Positions 50,417 to 59,041 of a stretch of 64,000 nucleotides of DNA are shown piece by piece. Numbering within the stretch: the stretch's first letter is position 1; each line of letters opens with the position of its first letter. The translations under genes and the position numbers were made by a program. The notes below the pieces were generated by a model. The model did no database searches. It had not been told where the DNA came from and saw only the letters and a list, made by a program, of their open reading frames with translations. This DNA is from a virus. The stretch lies in the IMG/VR virus record IMGVR_UViG_3300020185_000014, positions 52,070 to 116,069 of that record; one strand, 5' to 3'.

Positions 50417-50710
50417 CTATTTCTTAGAGATCCAGGCAGAAACGCCCATGTAAGCGCCAACAACACCTGCTTGCGCGATATAGAATAGTCCTAGAACATC
50501 CGCCAAAGCGTTTATTCGACTGTCTTGAAATATTGGTAAAAATAACGCAAGAGTGAAAACGATCATAGACCACATTGAGATCCATGCCATATTTCTTTGC
50601 GTATCTGCTTTCTCTTCTCGAATTTCTAACTCGAGTATTTCTTCTTTAACTTTCAGTTCACTTTCCGTAATAACGCCATCACTATCTAAATCGACAGTGG
50701 AATTCGACAT
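50417..50710 (-). CDS. Two-span membrane protein with EF-hand-like loop
   Basis: 97 residues from the ATG at 50708-50710. VDLDSDGVITESEL near the N-terminus is a near-canonical EF-hand calcium loop (D-x-D-x-D-G). A charged helix follows, then two hydrophobic segments (MWSMIVFTLALFLPIF and LGLFYIAQAGVVGAYMGV). The start overlaps the upstream stop (TAATG). Role unknown; a holin-like topology is possible. Confidence 0.6.
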   Translation of the reverse strand: MSNSTVDLDSDGVITESELKVKEEILELEIREEKADTQRNMAWISMWSMIVFTLALFLPIFQDSRINALADVLGLFYIAQAGVVGAYMGVSAWISKK

Positions 50711-50961
50711 TAGTTCTCTCCTGAGATTTTCCCCCAAAAGTGCTTGATCGTATCAGCACTTAGAAGACGTTGCTTTGGTCCTGGTGCTTCGGTTAACACC
50801 TGAGGTTGAGCAATTGGTTCTTGTGTATATCGTTCTCTATAGAATTCTTCAATATGCTCTGGTAACATTCTTTGTTTCTTAAGCATTTCACCAGACGGCG
50901 AAACCCAACCATTAGGGGTCGGGGTCGCGTCTTCACACCAATGTGGAGGTTTAATCGACAT
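50710..50961 (-). CDS. Hypothetical protein, zinc-free conserved start
   Basis: 83 residues. KPPHWCEDATPTPNGWVSPSGEML then KKQRMLPEHIEEFY. The PHWCEDAxPTxxGW stretch is common in short phage proteins that precede head genes. The rest is helical. It overlaps the membrane-protein gene and follows the acidic head-protein gene by 2 bases. Function unknown. Confidence 0.5.
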   Translation of the reverse strand: MSIKPPHWCEDATPTPNGWVSPSGEMLKKQRMLPEHIEEFYRERYTQEPIAQPQVLTEAPGPKQRLLSADTIKHFWGKISGEN

Positions 50962-50963
50962 GG

Positions 50964-51956
50964 TTATACCTTTGTGGTATCTTTAGGTGTTTCGGGTTTG
51001 AGGTCGCCTTTACGAATATCGCCAGGGCGAGCGGGTGCTTGTTTAGTTGCACGCCCTGCCTTTGTTGCATCGTCATGACCTTTCTCTTCAAAGTCTTCAA
51101 TATCTTTATCGGACTTGGCGTGATCCGCCGCAAATTTCTTAGAGGAGGCAGGTTCTTTATCCATGATACCTTCGGGTTTCGTTGCACCTTTCTTGTGAGA
51201 TTTATCTTCCCACATATTCTTCATTGATGCGATCGCGCGTTGCTGTAGTGCAGAGTAAGTTTCTTCAATCTCTGCTTCTAATTCAGCAACCGTACCTTCT
51301 TGAACTTTTGATTTAGCGTCACGTGCTTTCTGAAGTTTTTCTTGATCGTTTCTTGTACGCGCGCGAGTTCTAATCTGCGCTTCATCCACTTCATCTTCTT
51401 CGTTTGCTTTCTTCAACGCTTTCTGTACACGAGGATTATCGCTCATGCCTTTCTTTTGCTTGTCAATTTTCTTAACAGCACCGGTCATATCGCCGCTCAT
51501 GTTCTTGGCGGTTTTGATAGCAGATGATACACCTTCGAGTTGATCCGCCGGAACATTAAACTCTACGCCATGTTCGAACAGAACGTCGACGCCGTCAGAT
51601 GACTCGGACATAATCTCGCCATAACCCCATTGTTCGTGACGAACAGATTCACATGATGATTTCTTTTTCTCAGAAGATTCGAATCTTGAACATTCATCAT
51701 CGTGGTTTTCTGTAGAACCACCGCACTCACTGCATTTATTCATTCCGCTCTTACTCATCTTAATCTCATTTTCGCTTTCTTGTTTGATCGCGCGTTTAAC
51801 AGATTTGCGTCGATTGTGCAAGTATTCATCGGAGGAGTCTACATCTCCGTCGTTGTCGATGTCCGCATCTGCCTTACCGACAGGGTCCATCTTCTTTTTC
51901 TTTTCTGAAACCTGACCCCATAAATCTTTAAATCTATTCAAATCTTCAGTATTCAT
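50964..51956 (-). CDS. Charged internal-head/scaffold-type protein with dockerin-like calcium loop
   Basis: 330 residues, very rich in Lys, Glu, Asp and Ser. DPVGKADADIDNDGDVDSSD is a dockerin/EF-hand-like repeat common in internal proteins of T4-like marine phages; then EYLHNRRKSVKRAI. A Cys cluster (CSECGG...CSRF) near residue 75 may bind zinc. The rest is disordered with E/K repeats. A role as an internal or core head protein is inferred from composition and neighbours. Confidence 0.6.
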   Translation of the reverse strand: MNTEDLNRFKDLWGQVSEKKKKMDPVGKADADIDNDGDVDSSDEYLHNRRKSVKRAIKQESENEIKMSKSGMNKCSECGGSTENHDDECSRFESSEKKKSSCESVRHEQWGYGEIMSESSDGVDVLFEHGVEFNVPADQLEGVSSAIKTAKNMSGDMTGAVKKIDKQKKGMSDNPRVQKALKKANEEDEVDEAQIRTRARTRNDQEKLQKARDAKSKVQEGTVAELEAEIEETYSALQQRAIASMKNMWEDKSHKKGATKPEGIMDKEPASSKKFAADHAKSDKDIEDFEEKGHDDATKAGRATKQAPARPGDIRKGDLKPETPKDTTKV

Positions 51957-51967
51957 TACTATCTCCG

Positions 51968-52258
51968 TTATAGGATACCATTAAAATGACTAACAACCAT
52001 CGAAACCACACCACCAATAGTCAACCAAGTGATTTTCTGTAACGAAGTTAATGTTACCAGCATCGCGGTTGTTTTCGTATCAATGACGTCAATTTTTTCT
52101 GACAATTTATTTACTCTCTCATGAGATTCTTTTCTACGAATCTCAAGTTCATTAATTTTTTCTTCTACTCTCGCCAACTGTATTACCACGTCGGACAATC
52201 TATCTATTTTTTCTTCGATACGATCTAATCGATCGTCTTGTTCCGTACCACGTTCCAT
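51968..52258 (-). CDS. Coiled-coil protein with C-terminal membrane segment
   Basis: 96 residues. Heptad-patterned helix (RLDRIEEKIDRLSDVVIQLA and on to residue 65) then one hydrophobic span (TWLTIGGVVSMVVSHF). Similar XhlA-like coiled-coil membrane proteins occur in phage lysis or entry modules. A TATAAATA lies about 90 bases upstream. Function unknown. Confidence 0.55.
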   Translation of the reverse strand: MERGTEQDDRLDRIEEKIDRLSDVVIQLARVEEKINELEIRRKESHERVNKLSEKIDVIDTKTTAMLVTLTSLQKITWLTIGGVVSMVVSHFNGIL

Positions 52259-52346
52259 ACTGTGCTCTCCGGTATGATTTTATATTAAGAAGTCGTGCAA
52301 CAATTCAAAAAGCAATGACGTTAAAATAAAATAGAACACTCGAGGT

Positions 52347-52354
52347 TATTTATA
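52347..52354 (-). promoter_or_regulatory. T4-type late promoter element
   Basis: Exact TATAAATA on the minus strand in the 100-base gap upstream of the coiled-coil gene starting at 52258. Confidence 0.55.
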
Positions 52355-52358
52355 AAAT

Positions 52359-52706
52359 TTAATTATCTACCTTGGACCCCGCTCTCCATTGATAGCAACT
52401 CCAATACTTAGCTTTCCATTTAGGACCTGGATTATCACAACCGTGCCTTGCGCGAAAAGACTTGCGGCGCGCTGGATCGTCCCGTTTAATTTCCATATTG
52501 GGATCTCCGAAGTTAACCTTAACGACATTACCCTTTTCGTTCTTAACGTATACAGAAAACTTCTTAGGACCACCAGAGGTCCTGAACGGATTGTTGAGAG
52601 ACACTTTCTTGCCCTGATACTCTGATTCAACGATCTCTAATTCTTCGTATAAACTTTCGCAAACACAATCAATATGATCTGCTCGGTGCGTATTGAATTT
52701 CTTCAT
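52359..52706 (-). CDS. Conserved head-associated protein (KKFSVYVKN...RHGCDNPGPK type)
   Basis: 115 residues. GGPKKFSVYVKNEKGNVVKV, then NFGDPNMEIKRDDPARRKSF and RARHGCDNPGPKWKAKYWSC form a module found at the C-termini of head-region proteins in many large phages; here it is free-standing. Two Cys and one His may bind metal. Function unknown. It abuts the DUF1353 gene. Confidence 0.62.
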   Translation of the reverse strand: MKKFNTHRADHIDCVCESLYEELEIVESEYQGKKVSLNNPFRTSGGPKKFSVYVKNEKGNVVKVNFGDPNMEIKRDDPARRKSFRARHGCDNPGPKWKAKYWSCYQWRAGSKVDN

Positions 52707-52708
52707 GA

Positions 52709-53278
52709 CTATTCTCTACTCCTATGTCCGTTCCAGGCGACGAACCCCGCAAGGCGCAGCGCCCAATATGCAAGGTAGTTTAACACTTTAAATCCGTTCA
52801 CTTCAATACAGATATCACGAAACAATTCATCCGCTGCTTTCTGATCTAAGAGTTGGGTTTGACCTTCTTTCGTTGCGGGTTTCAGCGACGCATACTTGTA
52901 AGCATAGTCGTGAACTAAACCGCCCATCAACAAAACACCGACTGGTGATAGAAATGTCGCGAGAAACTTTGGAACAGACGCCCCGTCGAATTGAAATCCT
53001 GCAGGAACAACGTAGAATTTACCGCCCAATGAATAGTGCCAGTCTTCGACGATTTCCCATTGACGAGTACCGAGCAACCACATCCATACACCCTTGAAGA
53101 AACCTTTATCTTTGGTTTCAATAGGCAGGGGTGACATTTTAGGCATGCTAGCATATTTGAAATCTACACGACTTTCGCCTTGCCCATCGAAATAACTGAC
53201 TACGAAACCAACTAAAACGAGTACAGCAAGAATTGTCCATTGCCAAAACGTTGTTGCTAATTCTAAAAACATTTCCAT
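52709..53278 (-). CDS. DUF1353 protein with N-terminal membrane anchor
   Basis: 189 residues. One hydrophobic segment (WQWTILAVLVLVGFVVSYF) and a DUF1353 domain: VVPAGFQFDGASVPKFLATF and GGLVHDYAYKYA. This family is frequent in tailed phages; no activity is established. The HDYAY pair and Asp are invariant in the family. It starts 1 base after the basic head-protein gene ends. Confidence 0.8.
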   Translation of the reverse strand: MEMFLELATTFWQWTILAVLVLVGFVVSYFDGQGESRVDFKYASMPKMSPLPIETKDKGFFKGVWMWLLGTRQWEIVEDWHYSLGGKFYVVPAGFQFDGASVPKFLATFLSPVGVLLMGGLVHDYAYKYASLKPATKEGQTQLLDQKAADELFRDICIEVNGFKVLNYLAYWALRLAGFVAWNGHRSRE

Positions 53279-53279
53279 T

Positions 53280-54566
53280 TTACTTTCCTAGACTTCTATG
53301 CGCTGCTGCTGCTTGTTTAACTGCGGCGGGACCGCCTTTCGCTAATCTGATTTTGAGTTGACGCTTACCCATTACAGGTAATTTGTCGTACAACTTCAGA
53401 GCGTGATGAGCATCATCAGCACTAACTTTACCAGTTTTGCCCTTATGGAATACCGGTGTGTGTATACCTTTAGTATCAACAACCTTTCGAAGTTGGACGA
53501 TTGGATGTAGGTCTGCCTTATCGTCATATGTAGTTTTTGGTTTAGACTTAACAGGTTTCGGCGCTGCTGCTTTCTTAGGGTTCGCTGCAGCGTCCTTCTT
53601 CTTCTGTTGACGTTTAACAGAAGACCTTCCGTCGGCGTCTCTCGCTGACGCTTTCTTATCTCTAATGCGAGCAATCTCTTCTCTTTCTTTATCGGTCAAC
53701 TCTGACACAACAGATTCTTTCGGTACACAGTTCGGAACAGTCTTACCGTTCTTTTTCTTAGTCCCGACCATTTCGTAATCGTCCCAGCAAGGATCGCTCT
53801 TCTCTGTCTTTGCATTTGTTTGGTGCGATTTTCTTTGTTGTTTTATTCGCGCAAATGATTTTTCGCGATCATACTCTGCTTCCGCTTCTTTGTACTTTGC
53901 TGAACTACCTTTACCACCAATAGGTGTCGGTGGTTTTCTGTATACTTCATCAACAGATTCTTTTTCTAATGCTTTCTTAACAATTTTTCCTGCTGCAGTC
54001 TTAACGCCTTGAGCGCGTTTAGGATTTTTCCAAGACTTATCTGCAAAACTCTGTAGAGTCTTAGTGCTCAGTTCAGCAACCGGTTCTTCAGAGACATTCT
54101 TACCTCTACCATGCTTGACGAGGTATGAACCAGATGTGTCTTTATGAACAACGCCATTATGTGTCTTGGCGTGACTGTATGCAGTATTCTTATCGAATTT
54201 ACCTGCATTGCCCTTGTCCCGACCCTTCTCGCCTTTACCGCCTATGTAACCTTCTTGTTTAATAATTTCTTTGTCTGTCTTAACCATGCGAACCCTTCGC
54301 TTCCCTTTTTCATCTGTATACATTTCGGGTTTTTTATCTGCGGAGGTTACTTTTTCTTCTGCCCTTTTGATACCTTTGGCTCGGTTATCTGCTTTTCGTT
54401 GATGAACTTTACCCATGTGGTCTGTCCAATCGCTTTTCGAAGAATCTGCCGATCCGGTTCTTGTCTTGTAATCCTTAGCGATTCTTTGATGAGAATCCTT
54501 AGAATCTTTCGCTTTGTCCAGATATTTTTTCTTCATTTCCGGAGAAAGTTCGTTAACCTTATTCAT
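53280..54566 (-). CDS. Highly basic internal head protein candidate
   Basis: 428 residues with extreme Lys/Arg content and little predicted order. DPCWDDYEMVGTKKKNGKTV then PNCVPKE is a motif common in internal or head proteins of T4-like phages, and HAKTHNGVVHKDTSGSYLVK, SVVSELTDKEREEIA are further recurrent elements. It probably helps package or condense DNA. It overlaps the nucleotidyltransferase gene by 4 bases (ATGA). Confidence 0.58.
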   Translation of the reverse strand: MNKVNELSPEMKKKYLDKAKDSKDSHQRIAKDYKTRTGSADSSKSDWTDHMGKVHQRKADNRAKGIKRAEEKVTSADKKPEMYTDEKGKRRVRMVKTDKEIIKQEGYIGGKGEKGRDKGNAGKFDKNTAYSHAKTHNGVVHKDTSGSYLVKHGRGKNVSEEPVAELSTKTLQSFADKSWKNPKRAQGVKTAAGKIVKKALEKESVDEVYRKPPTPIGGKGSSAKYKEAEAEYDREKSFARIKQQRKSHQTNAKTEKSDPCWDDYEMVGTKKKNGKTVPNCVPKESVVSELTDKEREEIARIRDKKASARDADGRSSVKRQQKKKDAAANPKKAAAPKPVKSKPKTTYDDKADLHPIVQLRKVVDTKGIHTPVFHKGKTGKVSADDAHHALKLYDKLPVMGKRQLKIRLAKGGPAAVKQAAAAHRSLGK

Positions 54567-55732
54567 ACCAGATCCTTGTTGCCTTTATGTTTCGAATAAC
54601 CTTTTTTGGTTGATTTCTTTTTATCAGTATGCACTGCTGCTTTGTTAAACTTACTAGCATATTTTGCGACAGGATTACTACTTCCTTCTGGTACAGTTCT
54701 CCTGTTAACTTCCCTTGCTCGTTTCAAGCGAGCGATATCCAAAAGTTTATCGTGCTTTGATTTATCTGCTTGTTTTTCTTTAGATATTTTCTTCTTCGCG
54801 ATCTCGACAGCATCTTCTTCTACTTCAACTGACTCTCCAGGGGTCATAGATTTTGCTTTACGAGTTGCTTCAGGCGTGCCCCATTCCGGAGCATTGCCCA
54901 TCGTTCCTTCTTTTACAACAGAATCAATCCATTGACGCGATATGTTGCCTTCGTCTAATCCTATGATGACGTAGTTAGTGCCGAGTCGCTGAATGTGACC
55001 TGATTGTTTTGATTTTGTAATTATAACTCTATCGCCGACTTCAAACAAATCGCCTTGAACAAACTTCTCTCGGATTTCTGAGACTGGGTTAAACTCGCAC
55101 CGTGTTTTAAATTCGGTCGCTTCTTTCAAACCCATGCCAACACGAACAGCGTTAAATAAAGATTTTGCATCTTTATTAGACATGCTTCTCGGTACGCCCT
55201 GCGAAAACTTCACGAAATCGTTAGTCTTTGCATGCGCGCGTTGTTTGCTTGCCGAGATACCGGAAACGTCGTCAGCGTCCGGATCTCTTTCGCCAGCAGA
55301 GACAACTGTGATCTTTTCGAAGTTGTAGAAACCGTGCCGCGCTTTTGTGCCGTTGTATTTGTTTAACAGAGTTTGAAACTCGGTAACTCGATCTGACCCG
55401 ACTACCATCGTGACTTTTCGATACCCTTGGTCGTAGAGGTTGACCGCAGCATCAAAAACGTTTTTAACTTTCTTATTTGATAAGATGTTCCTACCGTGTT
55501 TCGGGAACATCTTTCGGGAGAGTTTAACTTTCTCAATATAGGGGATCGGATTGCTTTTCGGATCTTGCGATTGAGATAAGAATATTTTGTATGGATTTTT
55601 CTGAGACTTTCTAGAAATAGTATCTAAGAGTTTTTCGTGTCCGGTGGTGGGAGGATTCATTCTACCAAAAGTGAAAAAGATTTCTCTATCTTCTTCGACG
55701 AGAAATTGTTTAAATGACGAAATAGAATTCAT
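54563..55732 (-). CDS. Cytidylyl/NMN-adenylyltransferase-like protein with head-targeting-like start
   Basis: 389 residues. It begins MNSISSFKQFLVEE, resembling the T4 capsid-targeting peptide. FTFGRMNPPTTGHEKLLD is the start of a nucleotidyltransferase (NMNAT/cytidylyltransferase) with TTGH where HxGH is usual; VVGSDR and ISASKQR correspond to the family's second and third blocks. A basic C-terminal third (EIAKKKISKEKQADKSKHDK) follows. It might modify NAD, CTP or lipid metabolism if delivered into the cell. Substrate is unknown. Confidence 0.7.
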   Translation of the reverse strand: MNSISSFKQFLVEEDREIFFTFGRMNPPTTGHEKLLDTISRKSQKNPYKIFLSQSQDPKSNPIPYIEKVKLSRKMFPKHGRNILSNKKVKNVFDAAVNLYDQGYRKVTMVVGSDRVTEFQTLLNKYNGTKARHGFYNFEKITVVSAGERDPDADDVSGISASKQRAHAKTNDFVKFSQGVPRSMSNKDAKSLFNAVRVGMGLKEATEFKTRCEFNPVSEIREKFVQGDLFEVGDRVIITKSKQSGHIQRLGTNYVIIGLDEGNISRQWIDSVVKEGTMGNAPEWGTPEATRKAKSMTPGESVEVEEDAVEIAKKKISKEKQADKSKHDKLLDIARLKRAREVNRRTVPEGSSNPVAKYASKFNKAAVHTDKKKSTKKGYSKHKGNKDLV

Positions 55733-55747
55733 TGTACCGTATCCCTT

Positions 55748-56209
55748 TTACTTAGAAGAAGATCTTCTTTCTTTATCTAGTTTTCTAATTGACGGGAGGT
55801 TTCGTACAGCGATTCGGTCGATACGACCTTTCATTTTCTCGAGTCGTTTTTCGATTTCTTGCCGGCGAGCAGGTGGAACTTCAGCGCGAGACTTGCCTTT
55901 CGACAGTTTCTTGAAGACCTGATTCATCGCATGTTTTCTTGCACGCTTCTTGAGGCGAGGAAGGTCCGCCGCTTTTTTAGATTGACGTTTTCGTCCAACC
56001 TTGAGGCGGGTTTTCATTTTACGCATCTGACGACCACGCGCGCGCCTTTGAGAGAAAGTTAGCGCTTCTAATTCTACTTCCGCTTCTTCCGCAGGACCGC
56101 CAGTACCATTCGTCTTGCGGCGCTTCTGTACGCGATAATTAGTCAATTCATCTTCGCCTGGTCGATACTCGACCGTCGTGAAGTTTTTGAAACTCATTGG
56201 TTTCGGCAT
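55748..56209 (-). CDS. Arg/Lys-rich head-region protein
   Basis: 153 residues. FSQRRARGRQMRKMKTRLKV, RKHAMNQVFKKLSKGKSRAE and PPARRQEIEKRLEKM are blocks of a basic helical family found in T4-like marine phages. It begins MPKPMSFKNFTTVEY, a possible variant of the targeting-like start. GGAAAG lies before the ATG. DNA contact inside the head is inferred. Confidence 0.62.
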   Translation of the reverse strand: MPKPMSFKNFTTVEYRPGEDELTNYRVQKRRKTNGTGGPAEEAEVELEALTFSQRRARGRQMRKMKTRLKVGRKRQSKKAADLPRLKKRARKHAMNQVFKKLSKGKSRAEVPPARRQEIEKRLEKMKGRIDRIAVRNLPSIRKLDKERRSSSK

Positions 56210-56237
56210 TTCGCTTTCCTTTGGTTCAATCCATTTA

Positions 56238-57467
56238 TTAACTTCTGGAAGGTGTATCCCAACCTTTCAGAATATTGGGGGAAAAGTTGTTGTATGAAAA
56301 TTCCATTCTGTCAACAATCTTTACCGCGTCACCACCAAGTTGATCAATAGCGACGAAACCTTCTGCTCCCGTCACTTTAAACCCTCTTTTAGTTTTTACA
56401 AAAGTATCAATATCTTGCAATCTATTCAAGTTATTTATAAGTTTTAATTTCGTTAACACAATCAATTTCTGTAGTTTAAATATTCGCTCTAAGTCTGCCT
56501 TGTTAGCGACGCTAAAGAACGCAAGCAGGTCGTCGAGTTTCTTTTGTTGTGTTGACTTACCCGCATCAGTTTTTCTTTTATCTATTTCTTTCTGATATTT
56601 TTCTTGTATAAATGCAATACAGTTAGCAACTAATTTCTTCTCGTTTTGCGTATGCATGGAAATGCCTTTCCTTACAAGAGAGTTGCTGAATGTCTCGATA
56701 TGTTGAGCCAGCATTTGATTCTGTTCTAGTTGCCTTAGTGCTCCGCCTGATATCTTATTGAATAGAACACCGATTTCAGTCAGCATTTTGTTGACGTCTT
56801 TTGTTTCTTGAGCGGACATAGTTGCTTTTGTTACATCCCGCAACATAGCATCTTGAGACCAGACGGAAGAAACTTTCTTGAGCGCCTTAACGTTAACGCC
56901 ATATGATGCGCGCATAGATTCAAACGTTTTCCCTTTATAGGTTGTGTGCCAAACAATGCCGATCTTCGCTTTGATGACTTCTTGCGCTTGATCATATGGC
57001 ACGGCATAGACGATTGTGTTCGGGTGGAAAGTTACATACCTCTGCCCGTCGATCCGTTTTACCGTTTTATCGCCTGTGCCGAATAGGAAGTCACCCTGTA
57101 TCACATCTTTGATACCGAGTTTACTTAGATGCTTGAGCGCTTCCTTTAGTTTCGCGTTTAGGTCGCCCGAAGTATCTTCATCAATATCAGCATCAGTCTT
57201 ATAGACCTTGGGGTTCTTATTGAAGATACCTTTCTTGGCGACGAAAAATTTACCATCTCTCGGATCGGTTCCTGCAAATACTGCCGGTGCCCCGTCCCAC
57301 TTGACAGACACCTTACCTTCTTTTTTCCCTGCGAGCATATCGCGCAGGTCTCTAAGGGCAAAGATCGCTTGCCTAGTACCATTAACACCGCCATAGAGAA
57401 CCTTATCCTCTATGTGCGTCATATGGGTGTTTTTTTGCTCTGTGATAAAATTTTTAAAATTTTCCAT
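56238..57467 (-). CDS. DUF6267-like protein with KxDG nucleotidyltransferase motif
   Basis: 409 residues. It begins MENFKNFITEQ, a targeting-like start. VSVKWDGAPAVFAGTDPRDG holds Lys56-Trp-Asp-Gly, the motif-I lysine of ATP-dependent ligase/capping-enzyme folds, and FFVAKKGIFNKNPKVY, VIQGDFLFG follow in the order of motifs III-IV. The C-terminal 200 residues are helical. It is not a standard DNA ligase. An RNA/DNA-repair or adenylating activity inside the head or on entry is speculation. Confidence 0.65.
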   Translation of the reverse strand: MENFKNFITEQKNTHMTHIEDKVLYGGVNGTRQAIFALRDLRDMLAGKKEGKVSVKWDGAPAVFAGTDPRDGKFFVAKKGIFNKNPKVYKTDADIDEDTSGDLNAKLKEALKHLSKLGIKDVIQGDFLFGTGDKTVKRIDGQRYVTFHPNTIVYAVPYDQAQEVIKAKIGIVWHTTYKGKTFESMRASYGVNVKALKKVSSVWSQDAMLRDVTKATMSAQETKDVNKMLTEIGVLFNKISGGALRQLEQNQMLAQHIETFSNSLVRKGISMHTQNEKKLVANCIAFIQEKYQKEIDKRKTDAGKSTQQKKLDDLLAFFSVANKADLERIFKLQKLIVLTKLKLINNLNRLQDIDTFVKTKRGFKVTGAEGFVAIDQLGGDAVKIVDRMEFSYNNFSPNILKGWDTPSRS

Positions 57468-58246
57468 TATACATTATCTATTAAAATAATATCAAAGATT
57501 GCACCAGCGCCGCATGTATTGCCGGACTGCGCCCGAATCTCGATATCTGTTTTTTCTGTAAACCGCAGAGGCACTGTATATTCGTATTCAAACGGAATGC
57601 CGAATGTCCCGAACTGCCCTTTAACGTTGAACGCTCCATTGAATGGTTTCGCCATTAACTTGTATTTGACATCAGTAGATTTATCGACGCTGCATTGCAG
57701 TTTGGTTAGATAACCTGTTTTGCCAGCGGGAACAGTATAGATCGCCATCAATGTTTGCCCGTTGTCGGCGAGTATTTTTGCTGCAACGATACTATCCACA
57801 GTTATTGTGATATCATGTTCGTTAGTATCGGCACCGGTTGGTGGGACAATAACCGACGCTCTGAAGACCCTAATGAACTGAGCAATACTCGACGAACCGA
57901 CTGCTACCGCTTCAACGATTAGGTTGTAGTTCTCGTCGAGACCCTGAATGCTAATAACTGCCCCAGGAGCGTCGCCCGTGACTGCTGCAACGGTGGCGTT
58001 GGTTGGATACGCATATAAGTTAGACCCGTCCCAAATACTTTCGAAACCATTATTGCCGAGGTTTACATTGAACCCAAATTTGTTTATTGCAGAATACCCT
58101 TCAACCAAACCTGCTGCGAGGTTTATATTAACTAGAGACCCGCCGTTGTTAATTATATTGCCGTCTTTATCTGCCGTCATAACAACTTCATAAAGATGAC
58201 GGTTGTTAAGCATTAGTTGTTCTTTATTTTTATCAAATTGTGCCAT
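57467..58246 (-). CDS. Conserved marine phage virion protein
   Basis: 259 residues. GYSAINKFGFNVNLGNNGFES, FIRVFRASVIVPPTG, and GQTLMAIYTVPAGKTGYLTK are blocks of a beta-rich protein that I recognise from many marine T4-like phages as a structural protein, probably a capsid or head decoration protein. It overlaps the DUF6267 gene start by 1 base and is probably made in large amounts. Function is not established. Confidence 0.65.
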   Translation of the reverse strand: MAQFDKNKEQLMLNNRHLYEVVMTADKDGNIINNGGSLVNINLAAGLVEGYSAINKFGFNVNLGNNGFESIWDGSNLYAYPTNATVAAVTGDAPGAVISIQGLDENYNLIVEAVAVGSSSIAQFIRVFRASVIVPPTGADTNEHDITITVDSIVAAKILADNGQTLMAIYTVPAGKTGYLTKLQCSVDKSTDVKYKLMAKPFNGAFNVKGQFGTFGIPFEYEYTVPLRFTEKTDIEIRAQSGNTCGAGAIFDIILIDNV

Positions 58247-58258
58247 TTTATTATTCTC

Positions 58259-59041
58259 TTATTTGTTGATCGCGAAAGAATACCGCACGATATCTTCAAC
58301 CGTTTTCTCGAACTGATCAAGTTTTATTGTGTTAGGTCCATCGCTCGGCGCGTTATCTGGGTCGTGATGCACTTCCAAAAAGAAGTTTTCTATTCCGAGC
58401 GCACTGCCGCTTCTCGCTAAACCAGAAACATAATCCCTGTTGCCCCCAGAAGCAGATCCTAGTCCTCCTGGTTTTTGTACAGAATGTGTTACGTCAAATA
58501 CAATCGGGTTGTGATAATTTTCCATCATATACTGCATCCCAGTAAAATCAACAACAAGACTGTTATACCCAAAACAGGTTCCTCTCTCTGTTATCCAAAC
58601 ATCTTTGGCGCCAACAGTTTTACTTAGGATGTTCTTAACATCCCATGGGGCGAGGAACTGTCCCTTCTTGATATTAACCACCTTCCCCGTTTGACATGCT
58701 GCTACAACAAGGTCAGTTTGCCTACACAGGAATGCAGGTATTTGCAAAACATCAACTACATCGCCGAACCAATTTGAAATTCTATCAATTTGTTCAACAG
58801 TATGAACGTCTGTTAGAATGTCGACGTTCTGTAAAAATTTGATCATCTTAAGATCCGCCAGCGTCGAATCTAAACCAACTCCGCGTTCACTGTCAGCGCT
58901 CGATCGGTTTGCTTTATCATAACTGGATTTGAAGATATACTCTACGCCATGTAAATCACACACGCGTTTACACTCTTTAGCGATTTCTAGACTCTGGGTG
59001 TATGTTTCATGTTGGCATGGTCCGGCGATTATTCTCATCAA
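58259..59041 (-). CDS. kdsA: 3-deoxy-D-manno-octulosonate-8-phosphate synthase (KdsA)
   Basis: 260 residues (E. coli KdsA 284). AGPCQHE, FKSSYDKANRSS, ILTDVHTVEQ, VDVLQIPAFLCRQTDLVVA, VNIKKGQFLAP, ERGTCFGYNSLVVDFTGM, FDVTHSVQKPGG and EVHHDPDNAPSDGPN are all present, so the active site appears complete. It condenses PEP with arabinose-5-phosphate to make KDO-8-P, the precursor of the LPS inner core. It overlaps the upstream nuclease-fold candidate by 4 bases (ATGA). Phage-encoded KdsA has been reported in some marine T4-like phages. Confidence 0.92.
   Translation of the reverse strand: MMRIIAGPCQHETYTQSLEIAKECKRVCDLHGVEYIFKSSYDKANRSSADSERGVGLDSTLADLKMIKFLQNVDILTDVHTVEQIDRISNWFGDVVDVLQIPAFLCRQTDLVVAACQTGKVVNIKKGQFLAPWDVKNILSKTVGAKDVWITERGTCFGYNSLVVDFTGMQYMMENYHNPIVFDVTHSVQKPGGLGSASGGNRDYVSGLARSGSALGIENFFLEVHHDPDNAPSDGPNTIKLDQFEKTVEDIVRYSFAINK

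Noticed and set aside
56442-56449. TATAAATA-like minus-strand element inside the DUF6267-like gene
   Set aside because: It lies in the middle of a coding region with no start codon close downstream; the octamer is probably chance in AT-rich codons.
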